Part shown: one piece after another, positions 61,691 through 64,000 of the stretch | Numbering within the stretch: position 1 is the first letter of the stretch | Layout: each line of letters starts with the position of its first letter | Source: RGVD01 sp040403075 | GTDB lineage: Bacteria; Bacteroidota; Bacteroidia; UKL13-3 | Direction of reading: 5' to 3' | Length of the DNA stretch: 64,000 nt | Assembly: GCA_040403075.1 (NCBI GenBank) | Contig: JBBALJ010000001.1 | Span: 32,875-96,874 of the forward strand | Notes under the pieces: model-generated | The model's input: only the letters and a program-made list of their open reading frames with translations | What the model was told of the DNA's origin: nothing | The model's database searches: none | Position numbers and translations under genes: made by a program

Positions 61691-62146
61691 TTAACCTATA
61701 ATTTGGGTACTGTGATTTTTAGCCTCTACTTTTTCGATGATATCTTCAATCTTGCCCTTTTCGTCAATGACAAAGGTGATGCGAATAGTGCCCATATATT
61801 TTTTCCCATACATGGTTTTCTCGCCCCTAACACCATAAAGGTTTTGAATAACATGGTCCGTATCCGCTAAAAGAGAAAAGGGTAATTCGTATTTTTTGAT
61901 GAAGTTTTGGTGTTTCTTAACGCTATCCTCACTCACACCCAAGATGCTATAGCCCTTTGCTAAAAATGAATGGTAATTGTCTCTGAGGTTACAAGCTTCT
62001 TCAGTACAAGTTGGGGTATTATCGTGAGGATAGAAATACAAAACTAGTTTCTTGCCTTTAAAATCAGCTAGTTTAACAGTTTCTTCCTTTTCATTTATAC
62101 CTGTGAACGCTGGTGCCTTATCTCCTATTTTCAATGTTGTTGCCAT
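61691..62146 (-). CDS. bcp: Thioredoxin-dependent peroxiredoxin, Bcp-type
   Basis: The 151-residue protein has LKIGDKAPAFTGINEKEETVKLADF, KKLVLYFYPHDNTPTCTEEACNLRD with the peroxidatic Cys, and ILGVSEDSVKKHQNFIKKYELPFSLLADTD. RTFVIDEKGKI-type sequence (RITFVIDEKGKIEDII) follows. It reduces hydrogen peroxide and organic peroxides. A second Cys at the +5 position (CTEEAC) is the resolving cysteine of the atypical two-Cys Bcp type. It starts 2 bp after the M23 peptidase stop. Confidence 0.95.
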   Translation of the reverse strand: MATTLKIGDKAPAFTGINEKEETVKLADFKGKKLVLYFYPHDNTPTCTEEACNLRDNYHSFLAKGYSILGVSEDSVKKHQNFIKKYELPFSLLADTDHVIQNLYGVRGEKTMYGKKYMGTIRITFVIDEKGKIEDIIEKVEAKNHSTQIIG

Positions 62147-62148
62147 GT

Positions 62149-63981
62149 TTATTTTTTTATGAACTCTTTTTTATAAATATTTACGTTGTTCAAATTATCT
62201 TTAACAACAATTCTAATATTATGTTTTCCTTTTGATATATTGTAATTATCCAAAAAGCATAATAAATCATTTTTTGCATCATATTCAAATAGCTCCCATT
62301 TATTGTCAATGAATCCATTGTATGATTTTATGCCACTCATATTATCTTTAATTTCAAATACAATGTTAGTTCCATTTAATTTATTTTTCTTGAATGACTT
62401 GGCCTCAATACTAGGTTTTACAGTATCGGCAACAACTTTAAAGTCACCAAAAACTATTGGATTGCATTGAAGATTATCCCCCAACCATTCAGATTTTTGA
62501 TATGAATGATTGTCTTTTACCCAACATAATTTATTTTTCACCTTTTCGTCATACCCGATAGGTCTTGTTTGCAAAAGATAAGTTTTCATTAAAGGTACGT
62601 CAGGGTTATGTACATGAATTATTGGCGAATATGTATTATTTACCTTTGGAGACTCTGCAATACAAAAAGAAAACGTATCATTCAAACTATTTTCATTAAA
62701 TTGTATAGTTGCATGTTCAGTAATTACCATATTGTTTTGTCGCGTAATTATATTGGGACAAGACAAAGGCTCAGGTTCATTATAACTAGCATCAGCTTTG
62801 AATTTAATATTGAACTTTATATCAATTAAAGATGGATTGTAAAACTCAGGTTCTCTTAGAACGCAAACTATTTCATTTCCAAATTCCCTATCACTAGTTT
62901 TCTTATTTCTTATGATATTCCTATGCTGTTCAAACCTTGTGTTCAGCGATACGACATAATTTGTATCCAAATTTAACCAACCATAGTTTTTATCAAACCC
63001 AAATAAAAAGGGCAAATTGGCAACAATTCCATACATTCCATTCATTAGAAATCCAAATTGGATACGTTTACCCTCTCTAAAATAAGTCTTATAATCAATG
63101 AAATTATTAATGCTTCTCATCTTCTCAAAATCACCTTGATTCATAGTGTAACTGTATGCTGTACCAAAATTTGTTTTAGTTACGGTATCATATTGATCTG
63201 CTTCTATGAGGGATTGATACAACATATATTTTTTAGTGGTATCGGTTAAAAAATCAGCAGCTTCAAAGCCTATTCCAAAACTAGTAAAAGGCAATGTAAT
63301 AGTATCTTCATAAAAAAAATGTGGCACTCCATATTGTCTGTTTATTTTACTTTGCTCGATTTTTATACTTTTGGCTAATAGATATTGATGGTCTTTGAAA
63401 ATATAAAAATGCAAATAATCGAGTCTTGGTTCAAGCGTATCTTTCAAAGGAAAGCCAAATAATAGAGGATTGAGTGGATGTTCAGATTTTGTATCTCTGA
63501 TTTCAAAGTGCAAATGGGGTCCAGTGCTTCTACCAGAATTTCCACTATAAGCAATGGTATCGCCCTTTTTTACCCATAATAATGGGGTATCAAAAAGTTT
63601 ATCAAACTCGAATGTTTTGTTTTGGTATTGAAATGTATGCACATATTCTGCTATCTTATTATGATAAGACTGCAAATGCCCATAAACAGTGGTATATCCA
63701 TTAGGGTGGTTTATATAAATAGCTTTCCCATACCCTACACTTTGAATTTTAATTCTTGAAACATAACCATCAGCACTTGCCAGCACTGGTAATCCCTCTT
63801 TTTCTTGGGTTTTTAAATCTAAGCCACTATGAAAATGATTATCGCGCAAAGCGTTAAATAATGAAATGTATTGTTGTATACTATCTAATGGGTATCTGAA
63901 ACAATTTTGAGGATAGTTTTGTGCTTTAGTTATAAAACAACTCAGCAATAAGGCCATAGTTAATGCCATTAATCGGTTCAT
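62149..63981 (-). CDS. Periplasmic M23-family (LytM-like) peptidase with long C-terminal region
   Basis: The 610-residue protein has a signal peptide (about 1-20, ending TKA) and then an M23 domain. Zinc ligands are H51 and D55 in DNHFHSGLDLK and the HxH in TGPHLHFEIRD. VYGHLQSYHNKI and YAGNSGRSTGPH-type sequence (IAYSGNSGRSTGPHL) lie between. The roughly 400-residue C-terminal part is mostly beta-strand-like and ends in an Ig-like segment (DNMSGIKSYNGFIDNKWELFEYD). It probably cleaves peptidoglycan peptides or acts as a regulator of amidases. A partner for bactofilin is possible. Confidence 0.92.
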   Translation of the reverse strand: MNRLMALTMALLLSCFITKAQNYPQNCFRYPLDSIQQYISLFNALRDNHFHSGLDLKTQEKEGLPVLASADGYVSRIKIQSVGYGKAIYINHPNGYTTVYGHLQSYHNKIAEYVHTFQYQNKTFEFDKLFDTPLLWVKKGDTIAYSGNSGRSTGPHLHFEIRDTKSEHPLNPLLFGFPLKDTLEPRLDYLHFYIFKDHQYLLAKSIKIEQSKINRQYGVPHFFYEDTITLPFTSFGIGFEAADFLTDTTKKYMLYQSLIEADQYDTVTKTNFGTAYSYTMNQGDFEKMRSINNFIDYKTYFREGKRIQFGFLMNGMYGIVANLPFLFGFDKNYGWLNLDTNYVVSLNTRFEQHRNIIRNKKTSDREFGNEIVCVLREPEFYNPSLIDIKFNIKFKADASYNEPEPLSCPNIITRQNNMVITEHATIQFNENSLNDTFSFCIAESPKVNNTYSPIIHVHNPDVPLMKTYLLQTRPIGYDEKVKNKLCWVKDNHSYQKSEWLGDNLQCNPIVFGDFKVVADTVKPSIEAKSFKKNKLNGTNIVFEIKDNMSGIKSYNGFIDNKWELFEYDAKNDLLCFLDNYNISKGKHNIRIVVKDNLNNVNIYKKEFIKK

Positions 63982-64000
63982 TTGATAACTGCCTTTATTC

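Overview
This 64 kb window is a low-GC piece of a Bacteroidota chromosome. The assignment rests on a protein with a type IX secretion sorting domain (52958-54898), an UpxY/NusG-like antiterminator opening a capsule locus, candidate TAnnTTTG -7 promoter boxes, a solo AtpZ beside a bactofilin, and the rsgA-dtd-pyrophosphohydrolase gene order. Genus cannot be fixed from the sequence alone. No tRNA, rRNA, CRISPR array, prophage or insertion sequence was recognised.

Region 1 (about 1-44,900, all on the minus strand) is one very long surface-polysaccharide locus of about 46 genes, transcribed right to left. It starts with the NusG-like regulator (44354-44872), the outer-membrane export lipoprotein Wza (43532-44341) and the tyrosine autokinase/co-polymerase Wzc (41039-43528). 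It then runs through sugar-nucleotide modules: TviB/TviC for UDP-HexNAc uronic acids, Gmd/Fcl for GDP-L-fucose, a legionaminic-acid-type nonulosonate set (27433-33029) ending in CMP activation, FnlA/B/C for UDP-L-FucNAc, a WbpG/HisH/HisF amidotransferase trio, a Pgl-type bacillosamine set (PglC, PglD, PglE) and WlbA/WlbB for 2,3-diamino uronic acids. Flippase Wzx, an EpsG-like polymerase, a sialyltransferase-like protein, four GT4 glycosyltransferases, three different ATP-grasp ligases and two NodB-like deacetylase-fold paralogs are interleaved. The pathway looks Wzy-dependent, with PglC as initiating phosphoglycosyltransferase. An exosortase and a partner membrane protein sit inside the Pgl part.

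Two intergenic spots in this locus (36824-37426 and 39404-39609) carry a family of short palindromic or tandem repeats. One spot also holds a small GIY-YIG nuclease gene bounded by inverted copies of the repeat. A CapD-like dehydratase gene (35232-35675) is cut to its N-terminal third.

Region 2 (45,120-64,000) is ordinary chromosomal content: two POT-family peptide transporters, a DUF4197 lipoprotein, a DPP-IV-like peptidase, a GlcD-type FAD oxidase, the T9SS cargo protein, HolA, a solo HsdR-N-like nuclease-fold protein, a CNT nucleoside transporter, a bifunctional-nuclease-family protein, bactofilin, AtpZ, MazG-like, Dtd, RsgA, CrcB, a small hypothetical, a Bcp peroxiredoxin and an M23 peptidase. 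Strong hairpin terminators lie at 46773-46804 and 52895-52946.

The strongest leads for something new are the exosortase embedded in a bacillosamine and ATP-grasp module, the GIY-YIG gene with its inverted REP-like repeats, and the deacetylase-like paralogs that each follow a FucNAc gene. All family assignments are by eye from motifs and remembered family features; no search was run.
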